Assembly: GCA_051877215.1 (NCBI GenBank)
Contig: JBJEIR010000131.1
Span: 1 to 10,752 of the forward strand
Length of the DNA: 10,752 nucleotides
Source: RGIG1959 sp051877215
Lineage (GTDB): Bacteria > Bacillota > Clostridia > Oscillospirales > Acutalibacteraceae
Direction of reading: 5' to 3'
Part shown: positions 1 through 7,242 of the stretch, piece after piece
Layout: every line of letters begins with the position of its first letter
Numbering within the stretch: position 1 is the stretch's first letter
Made by a program: the position numbers and the translations under genes
The notes under the pieces: generated by a model
Told to the model about the DNA's origin: nothing
The model's input: only the letters and a program-made list of their open reading frames with translations
Database searches by the model: none

Positions 1-465
1 ACAGGCGTTTTCACACGGGCGCTTGCGGTTGATGATTGCCATGTAGGGGCAGACCTTGGCGCACGCGCCGCATTCGACGCATTTGCTTTTGTCGATATGC
101 GCTTTTTGGTGCCCGTCGTGTGAGATGGCGCCCCTGCGGCAGGCGTCCTCGCAGTGATGGGCGATGCAGCCGCGGCACGCCTCGGTTACATCGTAGCCGC
201 TGACGGGACATTCGTCGCAGGCGATGTCGATGACCTCCACAATGTTCGGATTGTTGCGGTCGCCGCCCATCGCCATTTTGACGCGCTCCGAAACGATTGC
301 CCGTTCTTTATAGACGCAGCAGCGCATGGTGGGGGTGTCGCCGGGGATGATGGTCTTGGGAATGTCGGTGATGTGCTCGAGAAGCTGGTCGTTAAACGCC
401 AGACGCGCCACCTCGCGGAGCACCTTATATTTCAGATGTTGAACCTTTGTATCGAATTTTCTCAT
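1..465 (-). CDS. hfsD: [FeFe] hydrogenase (HfsD/group B-like), N-terminal third, cut by window edge
   Basis: Only the first 155 codons are present; the reading frame is open to the window edge. The start at 465 has a modest AGGAA ribosome binding site about 11 bases upstream. Visible cysteines: a Cys pair at 49-50 (MRCC), C83/C86 (CDECP), a C97-X2-C100-X4-C105-X3-C109 group, and a standard [4Fe-4S] ferredoxin motif C129-X2-C132-X2-C135-X3-C139-P. The protein runs off just after a PCENAC motif. This N-terminal arrangement, with the 'MAMGGD' and 'EVIDIACDECPVSGYDVTEACRGC'-type conserved block, is what I know from clostridial group B / HfsD [FeFe] hydrogenases, whose H-cluster domain follows. 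By analogy it would be the catalytic, ferredoxin-linked H2-producing enzyme in the cytoplasm. It is the last visible gene of the operon, 66 bases after the phosphatase gene. The H-cluster motifs lie outside the window, so activity cannot be judged here. Confidence 0.85.
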   Translation of the reverse strand, partial: MRKFDTKVQHLKYKVLREVARLAFNDQLLEHITDIPKTIIPGDTPTMRCCVYKERAIVSERVKMAMGGDRNNPNIVEVIDIACDECPVSGYDVTEACRGCIAHHCEDACRRGAISHDGHQKAHIDKSKCVECGACAKVCPYMAIINRKRPCENAC

Positions 466-487
466 AGGCTGATCATTCCTTTTGTAC

Positions 488-525
488 AAGCCGAAAATAC
501 GCCGCATAACAGAAAAAGGCGGCTT
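488..525 (-). promoter_or_regulatory. Intercistronic hairpin(s) between phosphatase and second hydrogenase genes
   Basis: The gap between the phosphatase stop (532) and the hfsD start (465) contains a 5-bp stem, GCCGC (501-505) with GCGGC (519-523). A competing 6-bp stem pairs AAGCCG (488-493) with CGGCTT (520-525). Both use bases 520-523, so only one can form. The U-rich stretch after the inner stem is weak, so this is more likely a processing or attenuation element than a full terminator. Function is inferred from pairing only. Confidence 0.35.
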
Positions 526-531
526 TGTGTG

Positions 532-1704
532 TTAAAAATAGCTGACTTTAATGCGCTTGCCCATTTTTTTGAGGCATTCCACCAGTTGGTCGACAAGGCG
601 CATTTTAATGTTGAAATTGATGGGCAGATTGGGGTTCTGATGGGCGGGGTTGACCGCTCTGCCGACATAAAAGTTGATATCGGTCGCTTCTTCAAACAGC
701 ATCCGCGCGATGAGAGAGGCGCCGTCCTTTTTATAGCTCCACTGGGCATACTCACGGTTGTCCTCCAGATAGTTCTGGGCATAGGACAGCACACGGCTGA
801 AGGTGATGACGCCCTCTGTGACGAGGTCGGCGCCTTCCAGCTTTGCAATCGGCGGAATCTCGGGGTCAAAATAGGTCAGATCGGGGATGAGCTCTTTGCC
901 GAGATACTCCGCCGCGATGGTGGAGGTCGTGCCGCCGCAGACGATATGCTTGCCCTGCTTTGAGAAGAAGAGCGCCATCATGCGGTGGGCGTCATCCGGA
1001 TTGATCGGCGGGCCGATCACGAGGTTCATCGGCTGGCGGCGGCGGATCTTGACCGCGCACACGGTTGTGTCGTCGCCGGGCTTTTCGCCGTAGAGCCGGT
1101 TGCACTCGTCGAGCAAAATGGTCGAAAGCGTCTTGGCGGTAAAGGACGGGTCATACATCGTTTCCATAAAATCAATGACATGGGGGCGCTCCCAACCGAA
1201 GTTGAGCGTCTTTTCAATGCCCGCGTGAATCACGCCGTCGCTCATGGCGAGCAGCACATCGTTTTCCCGCAGATCGATTTTGGATTGATAGATGGTTTTG
1301 CCGTCCATGACGACGGAGGTCATCGGCATTTCTACATTTTTGCCGTCGCGCAGCCAAATGACAAACGGATTGTCATATTGGATGATCTCCGCCTGCTCGC
1401 CGTCCACAATGCGAATGATCGTGAAGGTGGAATAGGCGACCTCCCGCTCGGCGCACACGGGCAGCGTGGCGACGATGGTGGCGACACAGTCGGACAGGCT
1501 CATATCCTGCGAAACCATCGTAGAAATGATTTTGGAGGTGAGCGTCGAAAGAATACAGGCTTTCACGCCGCTGCCGAGTCCGTCCGCCAGTACGATGACG
1601 GTCGCGTTTTCTCCCTGCTCCACCACTTCGATATGGTCGCCGCAAAGCTGTTCGCCGTTTTTCAAAAGGCTGTGGTAGCCGATGTCGGTACACAGGTTAT
1701 TCAT
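532..1704 (-). CDS. hfsC: SpoIIE/PP2C-type serine phosphatase of hydrogenase operon
   Basis: A 390-residue protein. Residues about 1-222 form a SpoIIE-type PP2C domain with its metal-binding aspartates: D41 in LADGLGSG, D156 in MSDGV and D211/D212 in PGDDTTV. The family dephosphorylates serine or threonine on partner proteins, often anti-anti-sigma factors, using Mn2+/Mg2+. Residues about 226-390 are a separate region beginning NLVIGPPINPDD and containing a CGGTTS motif (256-261); I recognise no described domain there. The ATG at 1704 overlaps the end of the upstream sensor hydrogenase gene by 8 bases, so the two are translationally coupled. That suggests the phosphatase acts on a signal from the H-cluster/PAS protein. 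The target is unknown; no STAS-domain or anti-sigma gene is visible in the window. It corresponds to hfsC in the Thermoanaerobacterium cluster. Catalytic residues look intact and the frame is unbroken. Confidence 0.88.
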   Translation of the reverse strand: MNNLCTDIGYHSLLKNGEQLCGDHIEVVEQGENATVIVLADGLGSGVKACILSTLTSKIISTMVSQDMSLSDCVATIVATLPVCAEREVAYSTFTIIRIVDGEQAEIIQYDNPFVIWLRDGKNVEMPMTSVVMDGKTIYQSKIDLRENDVLLAMSDGVIHAGIEKTLNFGWERPHVIDFMETMYDPSFTAKTLSTILLDECNRLYGEKPGDDTTVCAVKIRRRQPMNLVIGPPINPDDAHRMMALFFSKQGKHIVCGGTTSTIAAEYLGKELIPDLTYFDPEIPPIAKLEGADLVTEGVITFSRVLSYAQNYLEDNREYAQWSYKKDGASLIARMLFEEATDINFYVGRAVNPAHQNPNLPINFNIKMRLVDQLVECLKKMGKRIKVSYF

Positions 1705-3373
1705 CGGACAGCGACTCCTTTAATTTGGTCAGTGCAATTTTTGTCTCAGCGGTCGTTTCTCCGAGAAGAGACGCGATTTCCTGCACCACCCGCATCTGTT
1801 TTTCAATCACCTTGTCGGTGATTTCGATGGTGTCCCGGCTCATGCGCTCTTTTTTGTCGTGCTCCTCCTGCGCTTCGGTGATGTCGCGCAAAATGCAGAT
1901 GAGGACATGGTAGCTGCGGTCATACAGAATACTTTGCTCGACATACTTTTGATATTCGGCGAGGAATACGCGCCGGTCATGGACATCCCGTTTTTTATCC
2001 ATGACCTCAAAAAAGGCCGTCGGATCGAGAATGCGGATCACCTGCTCGCCCAACACATCCGAGGCGTGGCGCAAATTCATCATATGAAGAGCCGCATCGT
2101 TGATCTGCTGGATCTCCAGCGCTTCGTTGAGAACGATGATGCCGTTCGGCGTATTTTTGATGATGGTGTCGGAGAAGGTTTCGGCGCGATCCTTCAGGAA
2201 GGGCAGACACATGCTCATATCCGCCTTGCCCTGATAGACGGCAATGGCTTTTTCGCGGCAGGAATCATAACCGCAGCTTCCGCAGTTGAGCTCGTCCTCC
2301 GGCTTTGTTTTTCCCATTTTTCGGAGGATTTCGCGAATCTCCGCTTCTCCCGGAAGCCGCTTGTCGCTGCGAAGATAGGGGTGATCCTTCGCCAGCTTTT
2401 CCCGCGGAACATCCGAAACGGGGAAATCCTGTTTTCCCGCATAGCGGCTGACGCGCTGGTAATCGCGCACAGGCGAGCGGGAGTCCTTTGCCATGGCGGG
2501 GCCGCCGATACAGCTTCCCGCGCAGGAGGACATTTCGATAAAGCAGTGGGACAGGTTGCCCGCGATGATATCCTGCAAAGCGTGGATGCAGTTGTCCATG
2601 CCGTCCACCGCCAAATAGGAATAATCCGCCGAGCGGCAGTCCATGGACTTGAGAATGCCGCCCGTTGTCGGGAACCAGCGGGCACGGCTGTTGTCGTTGT
2701 GGTCCTCCGCCGGCTGCGGCGTCACGCCCGCCTGCTCCATCCACTCGCTCAGCTCTTCAAAGGTCAGCACGCAGTCGACGGGGCTGTTTTCCAGCTCGGC
2801 TTCCTGCTTTTTGGATATGCACGGACCGATAAAGACGGTTTTGGCGTCGGGGAAGCGGCTTTTAATATCCTGACAATGCGCCTGCATCGGCGACATGATG
2901 CGCGCGAGATACGGCAGCGCGTCGGGGAAATATTTTTGAATCAGCAGGTTGACCGAATGGCAGCAGGAGGAAATGATGATATCCTGCTTGCCTTCGTCGA
3001 CGAGCGCGTCATACTGCTTCTTGACGATTGTCGCGCCGACAGCGGTTTCCTCCACAGCGGAAAAACCGAGCTGCTTAAGCGCCGCTTCCATCGAAGAAAC
3101 GGTCATCCCGTCGAAATTGGAGACAAACGAAGGCGCGAGACTGGCAATGACAACGGGATTGTCCGTAATCATTTGCTGTGCCCGTTCAAGGTCGTTTCGG
3201 ATGACCTTTGCGTTTTGCGGGCACACGACAAAGCATTGTCCGCACAGGACACATTCGTCCGAAACGATATGCGCCTGATTGCCTGAAAAACGGATGGATT
3301 TGACAGGGCAGTGACGGATACATTTATAGCAGTTTTTGCAGTTGGACTTTTTGAGCCCTATGTAATCGGCCAT
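1697..3373 (-). CDS. hfsB: Sensor-type [FeFe] hydrogenase with PAS domain
   Basis: A 558-residue protein. In order: two [4Fe-4S] ferredoxin motifs (C12/C15/C18/C22 and C41/C44/C47/C51); an H-cluster domain from about 70 to 325; a further Fe-S motif (C364, C367, C372, C389; CGSCGYDSC); a PAS domain about 398-500; and a charged, probably coiled-coil tail about 500-555. H-cluster ligands are visible as SSCC (C137/C138), GPCISKK (C185) and EMSSCAGSCIGG (C284, C288). PAS-fused hydrogenases of this kind (group C, HydS/HfsB) are thought to sense H2 or redox state and signal to a partner. Here the partner would be the overlapping phosphatase gene. In Thermoanaerobacterium saccharolyticum, loss of hfsB is reported to raise ethanol output. 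The ATG at 3373 follows GGAG by 11 bases. A TTG two codons upstream (3379) is better spaced and may be the true start; it would add two residues. Cytoplasmic; no signal peptide. Confidence 0.9.
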   Translation of the reverse strand: MADYIGLKKSNCKNCYKCIRHCPVKSIRFSGNQAHIVSDECVLCGQCFVVCPQNAKVIRNDLERAQQMITDNPVVIASLAPSFVSNFDGMTVSSMEAALKQLGFSAVEETAVGATIVKKQYDALVDEGKQDIIISSCCHSVNLLIQKYFPDALPYLARIMSPMQAHCQDIKSRFPDAKTVFIGPCISKKQEAELENSPVDCVLTFEELSEWMEQAGVTPQPAEDHNDNSRARWFPTTGGILKSMDCRSADYSYLAVDGMDNCIHALQDIIAGNLSHCFIEMSSCAGSCIGGPAMAKDSRSPVRDYQRVSRYAGKQDFPVSDVPREKLAKDHPYLRSDKRLPGEAEIREILRKMGKTKPEDELNCGSCGYDSCREKAIAVYQGKADMSMCLPFLKDRAETFSDTIIKNTPNGIIVLNEALEIQQINDAALHMMNLRHASDVLGEQVIRILDPTAFFEVMDKKRDVHDRRVFLAEYQKYVEQSILYDRSYHVLICILRDITEAQEEHDKKERMSRDTIEITDKVIEKQMRVVQEIASLLGETTAETKIALTKLKESLSDE

Positions 3374-3401
3374 TTGCAAATGCGCTCCTTTTTATTGCGG
3401 A

Positions 3402-3641
3402 TTACAGTTTGGCAACAATCTCTTTTTCAAAGAAATTGACGGTGTCTTCCGGCTTAACCGAGTACAGCTGATCGTCGATGGTGACGGATACGCCGTTGAC
3501 ACAGTTGCCCATGCAAAAGCGCCCGCCGAGATCCACCTTGTCCTGCAAGCCGCGCTGGGCGATGAGAGACTGAAGCTGCTCGACGATTTGACGGGAGCCT
3601 TTGAGGTGGCAGGAGCTGCCGATACATACCGTTACTTTCAT
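3402..3641 (-). CDS. hfsA: [2Fe-2S] thioredoxin-like ferredoxin (NuoE-like subunit)
   Basis: A 79-residue protein, the first gene of the hydrogenase operon. Four cysteines, C6-X4-C11 and C43-X3-C47, follow the pattern of thioredoxin-fold [2Fe-2S] ferredoxins and of the C-terminal part of NuoE/HydC subunits. It lacks the helical N-terminal domain of full NuoE. It is expected to carry electrons to or from the hydrogenases encoded downstream. The frame stays open upstream to 3701, but the ATG at 3641 is chosen because an excellent AGGAGG lies 8 bases before it, the -10 box at 3670-3675 would put the transcript start close to it, and the protein then begins at the conserved VTVCIGSSCH segment. 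The next gene starts about 28 bases after the stop. The symbol follows the T. saccharolyticum hfs cluster and rests on gene order as well as sequence. Confidence 0.88.
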   Translation of the reverse strand: MKVTVCIGSSCHLKGSRQIVEQLQSLIAQRGLQDKVDLGGRFCMGNCVNGVSVTIDDQLYSVKPEDTVNFFEKEIVAKL

Positions 3642-3669
3642 AAGACAAGTCCTCCTTGATGGTGGTTTT

Positions 3670-3700
3670 ATAATACTGCTGACGCCCGATATTGTCAGCA
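3670..3700 (-). promoter_or_regulatory. Promoter of the hydrogenase operon with a perfect dyad
   Basis: On the minus strand, CTGACA (3698 to 3693) is followed after exactly 17 bases by TATTAT (3675 to 3670). This is a good sigma-A-type promoter, with transcription expected to start near 3663 and a leader of only about 20 bases. The core promoter contains a perfect inverted repeat, TGCTGAC (3677-3683) and GTCAGCA (3694-3700), separated by 10 bases. It overlaps the -35 box and fills the spacer, a typical repressor position. It does not resemble a Rex site. Confidence 0.7.
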
Positions 3701-3740
3701 TTTGTGCAGAGGAGAAAAATATATAGGATTTGTGCGGTGA

Positions 3741-3800
3741 AAAAGACAGGCGGCCGAAACGATGACGGGGCTTTGTATAAGCTCACATCATCGCTTCGGC
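3741..3800 (-). terminator. Hairpin/terminator after the kinase gene
   Basis: Read on the minus strand, GCCGAAGCGATGA (3800 to 3788) pairs with TCATCGTTTCGGC (3765 to 3753): 13 continuous pairs with one G-U, enclosing a 22-base loop. A CTTTTT run follows after about 8 bases (3746-3741). The distance to the U-run is longer than usual, so termination may be partial. It sits between the kinase stop (3814) and the hydrogenase promoter, and so would insulate the hydrogenase operon from adhE read-through. Confidence 0.6.
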
Positions 3801-3813
3801 TGTTGACAGAAGC

Positions 3814-4563
3814 TTATTCGTAATCGGCAATGTTCGCCCAGTGGAGCAGGAATTCGCGTTCCTCGGGCTTGCCCTTGACCGACTGGGAAGCGGCGACAAT
3901 CGGCAGCCACTGCTGGACATACTGTTTGGCGGTGTCGCTCTTTTGGCAGAAGAGCTTCATATACTGCTCCGCGCCGTTGATATCGCCCGCCAGCCAAAAC
4001 AGCAGGTAGGTGCGCGCCGCATCCGCGGACGCATTCCCCTGTGTCGCGTGCGACCAGTCGAGAACATACGCCTTGTCATCGGGAGTGATGATGATGTTGC
4101 TCGGGTTGAAATCGCCGTGGCACACCTTGTTGTGCTTAGGCATGCCCTCGAGGCGGGCGTGCAGCTCATAGCGGCAGGTCGCATCGAGATCCGCTTCGCT
4201 GATCTTGCGGTTCATCTTGTCCTTGAGCTTGGTCAGCAGCGGCGCCTTTTTGCTGTGGATTTCAAGCTGAATATCCACCAGGCGGTTCATATACTCGTCG
4301 TGCTTGTCGGGGTTTTCCTCCATCAGGCGCGCGAGCGTCTTGCCCTCGATAAATTCGGTGACGATTGCCCATTTGCCGTCAATCTTGGTGACCTCCAGCA
4401 CATGGGGAACATTCAGACCGGTCTCCTCAATGCGGGCGATATTCAGCGCTTCATTGAGAATGTCGGCTTTGGAATAGTTTTCATCAAACACTTTAATGGA
4501 TTTGTCGCCGTCACGGTACACGGTCTTGGAAGTGCGCACGGCAATGATTTTTTCCAGTTTCAT
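3814..4563 (-). CDS. APH/choline-kinase-fold small-molecule kinase, substrate unknown
   Basis: A 249-residue, unbroken, soluble protein of the aminoglycoside phosphotransferase/choline kinase superfamily. The Brenner motif HGDFNPSN (149-156) supplies the catalytic Asp151, and the metal-binding Asp is D169 in LDWSHATQG. K24 (KSIKVF) and E38 are candidates for the N-lobe ATP-binding pair. Many members phosphorylate choline, homoserine, sugars or other metabolites, and family membership alone does not mean antibiotic resistance. It is shorter in the C-lobe than typical APH(3') enzymes. The ATG at 4563 is preferred, with AAGGA 12 bases upstream. The alternative ATG at 4575 adds four residues but lies directly against the GGA. 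The gene follows adhE by about 70 bases on the same strand, with a weak terminator-like hairpin between, so it may be co-expressed by read-through. Substrate and role in this neighbourhood are unknown. Confidence 0.82.
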   Translation of the reverse strand: MKLEKIIAVRTSKTVYRDGDKSIKVFDENYSKADILNEALNIARIEETGLNVPHVLEVTKIDGKWAIVTEFIEGKTLARLMEENPDKHDEYMNRLVDIQLEIHSKKAPLLTKLKDKMNRKISEADLDATCRYELHARLEGMPKHNKVCHGDFNPSNIIITPDDKAYVLDWSHATQGNASADAARTYLLFWLAGDINGAEQYMKLFCQKSDTAKQYVQQWLPIVAASQSVKGKPEEREFLLHWANIADYE

Positions 4564-4599
4564 AAGAAAATTCATTCCTTTCTGTCTGTCATAATCAAC

Positions 4600-4634
4600 A
4601 CGGCTTCGGATAAGAAAAACGGAACAAGCCGTTT
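4600..4634 (-). terminator. Weak terminator-like hairpin at the end of adhE, with competing stem
   Basis: Overlapping the adhE stop codon, AAACGG (minus strand, 4634 to 4629) pairs with CCGTTT (4622 to 4617) around a 6-base loop and runs into a U-rich stretch (TTTTTCTTA), a weak intrinsic terminator. A second stem, ACGGCTT (4632 to 4626) with AAGCCGT (4606 to 4600), shares bases with the first and cannot coexist with it. Read-through into the kinase gene is plausible. Confidence 0.45.
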
Positions 4635-7242
4635 ATTTTCCGTAGTAGGCGTTCAGATACATTTGCTTGATTTCGCTCATCAGCGGATAGCGCGGGTTGG
4701 CGCCGGTGCATTGATCGTCGAATGCCTGCTCGGTCATATCGTCGAGCGTTTCCAGGAATGTTTTTTCATCAATGCCGTAGTCGGCAATGCTCTTTTTAAT
4801 GCCGACCTTTTCCTTCAGTTCGTCAATGGCGGCGATCAGGTTTTCGAGCTTTTCGCTGTCGTTTTTGCCCTTGATGCCCAGGAAATCGGCAATTTCGGCA
4901 TAGCGCGCCAGCGTGTGCGGATGATCGTACTGCGGGAAGGTGCCCATTTTGGTGGGAATCTCAGCGGCGTTAAAGCGGAGCACTTCGTCGATCATCAGCG
5001 CATTGGCCACGCCGTGCGGCAGATGATGGAAAGCGCCGAGCTTGTGCGCCATCGAGTGGCAAACGCCGAGGAAAGCGTTTGCAAACGCCATGCCGGCCAT
5101 GGTGGAGGCGTTGGCCATCTTTTCGCGCGCCTGTGCGTCGTTCGGACCGTTGTCGTAGCAGCGCGGCAGATAGGCGAAGATGTTTTTGATGGCCTTGAGC
5201 GCCAGACCGTCGGTGTAATCGGTTGCCATCATGGAGGCGTATGCTTCCAGCGCATGGGTCAGCGCATCAATGCCGGATGCGGCGGTCAGTCCCTTGGGCT
5301 GGTTCATCATCATGTCGGTGTCGATGATCGCCATGTTGGGAAGGAGCTCATAGTCAGCCAGCGGATATTTGGTGCCGGTGGTCTCGTCGGTGATAACCGC
5401 GAACGGCGTCACCTCCGAGCCGGTGCCGGACGAGGTCGGAACCGCAATGAAATAGGCTTTTTCGCCCATTTTCGGGAAGGTGTAGATGCGCTTGCGGATA
5501 TCCATAAAGCGCATGGCCATATCGAGGAAGTCCACTTCGGGGTGCTCGTACATGACCCACATGATCTTCGCGGCGTCCATGGCCGAGCCGCCGCCGACCG
5601 CAATGATGCAGTCCGGCCCGAAGGCGGTCATCGCCTTTGTGCCCTCTTTGGCGCAGGCAAGCGTCGGATCGGGAGCGACATCAAAGAACTCGGCATGCAT
5701 GATGCCCATTTCGTCGAGCTTTTTCGTGATGGTATTCAGATAGCCGTTGTGATAGAGGAAGGAGTCGGTGACGATGAATACCTTTTTCTTGCCCATTACC
5801 TGACCCAGCTCGTCAAGAGCAACCGGCAGGCAGCCTTTTTTCATATACACCTTTTGCGGTGCGCGGAACCACAGCATATTCTCTCTCCTCTCGGCGACGG
5901 TTTTGATGTTCAGCAAATGCTTGACGCCCACATTTTCCGATACCGAGTTGCCGCCCCATGAGCCGCAACCAAGTGTCAGCGACGGTGCAAGCTTGAAGTT
6001 GTACAAATCGCCGATGCCGCCCTGAGAAGCGGGGGTGTTGATGAGGATACGGCAGGTTTTCATGCGCTCCTCAAAAACGGCAATTTTGTCTTTGCCGGTG
6101 AGGACATTGATATACAGCGAAGAGGTGTGGCCGTAGCCGCCGTCGGCGATGAGATGCTCCGCTTTGGAAACGGCGTCCTCGAAATCCTTCGCTTTATACA
6201 TGGCGAGAACAGGGGAGAGCTTTTCGTGCGCAAACTCCTCGGACAGGTCGACGCTTTCCACCTCGCCGATCAGGATTTTCGCATCCTCCGGCACCTTGAC
6301 GCCCGCGAGCGCGGCAATGGTATGCGGCTTCTGACCGACGATTTTCGCGTTCAAAGCGCCGTTGATGATGATGGTCTTGCGCACCTTTTCCAGCTCGTCC
6401 TCTTTCAGGAAATAGCAGCCGCGTGCGGCAAATTCTTCTTTCACCTTTTTGTAGACCTTATCAAGAATAATGACCGACTGCTCGGAAGCGCAGATCATAC
6501 CGTTGTCAAAGGTCTTGGAATGAATGATGGAGTTGACGGCCAGCAGAATATCGGCGCTGTCGTCGATGATGGCGGGGGTGTTGCCCGCGCCGACGCCGAG
6601 AGCGGGCTTGCCGCTCGAATACGCCGCTTTGACCATGCCGGGGCCGCCGGTGGCGAGGATGATATCCGCTTCCTTCATAACGAGGTTGGTCATTTCCAGC
6701 GACGGGACATCAATCCAGTCGATGATGCCGGCGGGCGCGCCCGCGGCAACGGCCGCATCCAGTACGATCTTGGCCGCGGCGATGGTGCTGCCCTTTGCAC
6801 GGGGGTGCGGGCTGATGATGATGCCGTTGCGGGTCTTCAGGGCGAGCAGCGTTTTAAAGATCGCGGTGGAGGTCGGGTTGGTGGTCGGGATGACCGCCGC
6901 GATCACGCCGATGGGATTGGCAATCTTTTTGATGCCAAAGACGGCATCCTCTTCAATGACACCGCAGGTCTTGGTGTCTTTATAGGCGTTGTAAATATAC
7001 TCCGAAGCGTAGTGGTTTTTGATGACCTTGTCCTCGACGACGCCCATGCCGGTCTCTTCGACCGCCATCTTGGCAAGCGGGATACGCGCTTTGTTCGCGG
7101 CGAGGGAGGCGGCGAGAAAAATTTTATCCACCTGCTCCTGACTGTAATCGGCGAACAGGCGCTGCGCTTCGCGCAAACGCACAAGAGCCGCTTCCAGCTT
7201 TTCGACCGAGTCAATCGGTTCGCGGGTTTTGTTGACTGACAT
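4633..7242 (-). CDS. adhE: Bifunctional acetaldehyde-CoA/alcohol dehydrogenase
   Basis: A full-length 869-residue AdhE. Residues about 1-445 are the CoA-acylating aldehyde dehydrogenase domain, with the catalytic cysteine C251 in FDNGMICASEQS. Residues about 455-869 are the iron-dependent alcohol dehydrogenase domain, with the NAD-binding GGGSAMD (550-556) and metal ligands D659, H663, H729 and H743, each offset by six from the known E. coli residues. It converts acetyl-CoA to acetaldehyde and then ethanol, reoxidising two NADH. In this family the protein forms cytoplasmic helical filaments (spirosomes). The frame is open upstream to 7344, but the ATG at 7242 is chosen: AAGGAGAG lies just before it and the N-terminus then matches other AdhEs. 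It has its own promoter with a Rex-like operator and a leader of about 200 bases. All key catalytic residues appear intact. Confidence 0.97.
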   Translation of the reverse strand: MSVNKTREPIDSVEKLEAALVRLREAQRLFADYSQEQVDKIFLAASLAANKARIPLAKMAVEETGMGVVEDKVIKNHYASEYIYNAYKDTKTCGVIEEDAVFGIKKIANPIGVIAAVIPTTNPTSTAIFKTLLALKTRNGIIISPHPRAKGSTIAAAKIVLDAAVAAGAPAGIIDWIDVPSLEMTNLVMKEADIILATGGPGMVKAAYSSGKPALGVGAGNTPAIIDDSADILLAVNSIIHSKTFDNGMICASEQSVIILDKVYKKVKEEFAARGCYFLKEDELEKVRKTIIINGALNAKIVGQKPHTIAALAGVKVPEDAKILIGEVESVDLSEEFAHEKLSPVLAMYKAKDFEDAVSKAEHLIADGGYGHTSSLYINVLTGKDKIAVFEERMKTCRILINTPASQGGIGDLYNFKLAPSLTLGCGSWGGNSVSENVGVKHLLNIKTVAERRENMLWFRAPQKVYMKKGCLPVALDELGQVMGKKKVFIVTDSFLYHNGYLNTITKKLDEMGIMHAEFFDVAPDPTLACAKEGTKAMTAFGPDCIIAVGGGSAMDAAKIMWVMYEHPEVDFLDMAMRFMDIRKRIYTFPKMGEKAYFIAVPTSSGTGSEVTPFAVITDETTGTKYPLADYELLPNMAIIDTDMMMNQPKGLTAASGIDALTHALEAYASMMATDYTDGLALKAIKNIFAYLPRCYDNGPNDAQAREKMANASTMAGMAFANAFLGVCHSMAHKLGAFHHLPHGVANALMIDEVLRFNAAEIPTKMGTFPQYDHPHTLARYAEIADFLGIKGKNDSEKLENLIAAIDELKEKVGIKKSIADYGIDEKTFLETLDDMTEQAFDDQCTGANPRYPLMSEIKQMYLNAYYGK

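Noticed and set aside
1859..3286. A 475-codon plus-strand open frame opposite the sensor hydrogenase.
   Set aside because: It is fully antisense to a gene with unmistakable motifs, and its translation is low-complexity in His/Arg/Val, a shadow pattern.
3814..4563. Reading the kinase as an antibiotic-resistance gene.
   Set aside because: It has only the general APH/choline kinase core, lacks the length and context of resistance enzymes, and shows no mobile element nearby.
3841..5961. A 706-codon open frame on the plus strand.
   Set aside because: It lies antisense to the kinase and adhE genes, starts inside the kinase gene, and its translation resembles no protein. Long antisense frames are common opposite well-biased GC-rich genes.
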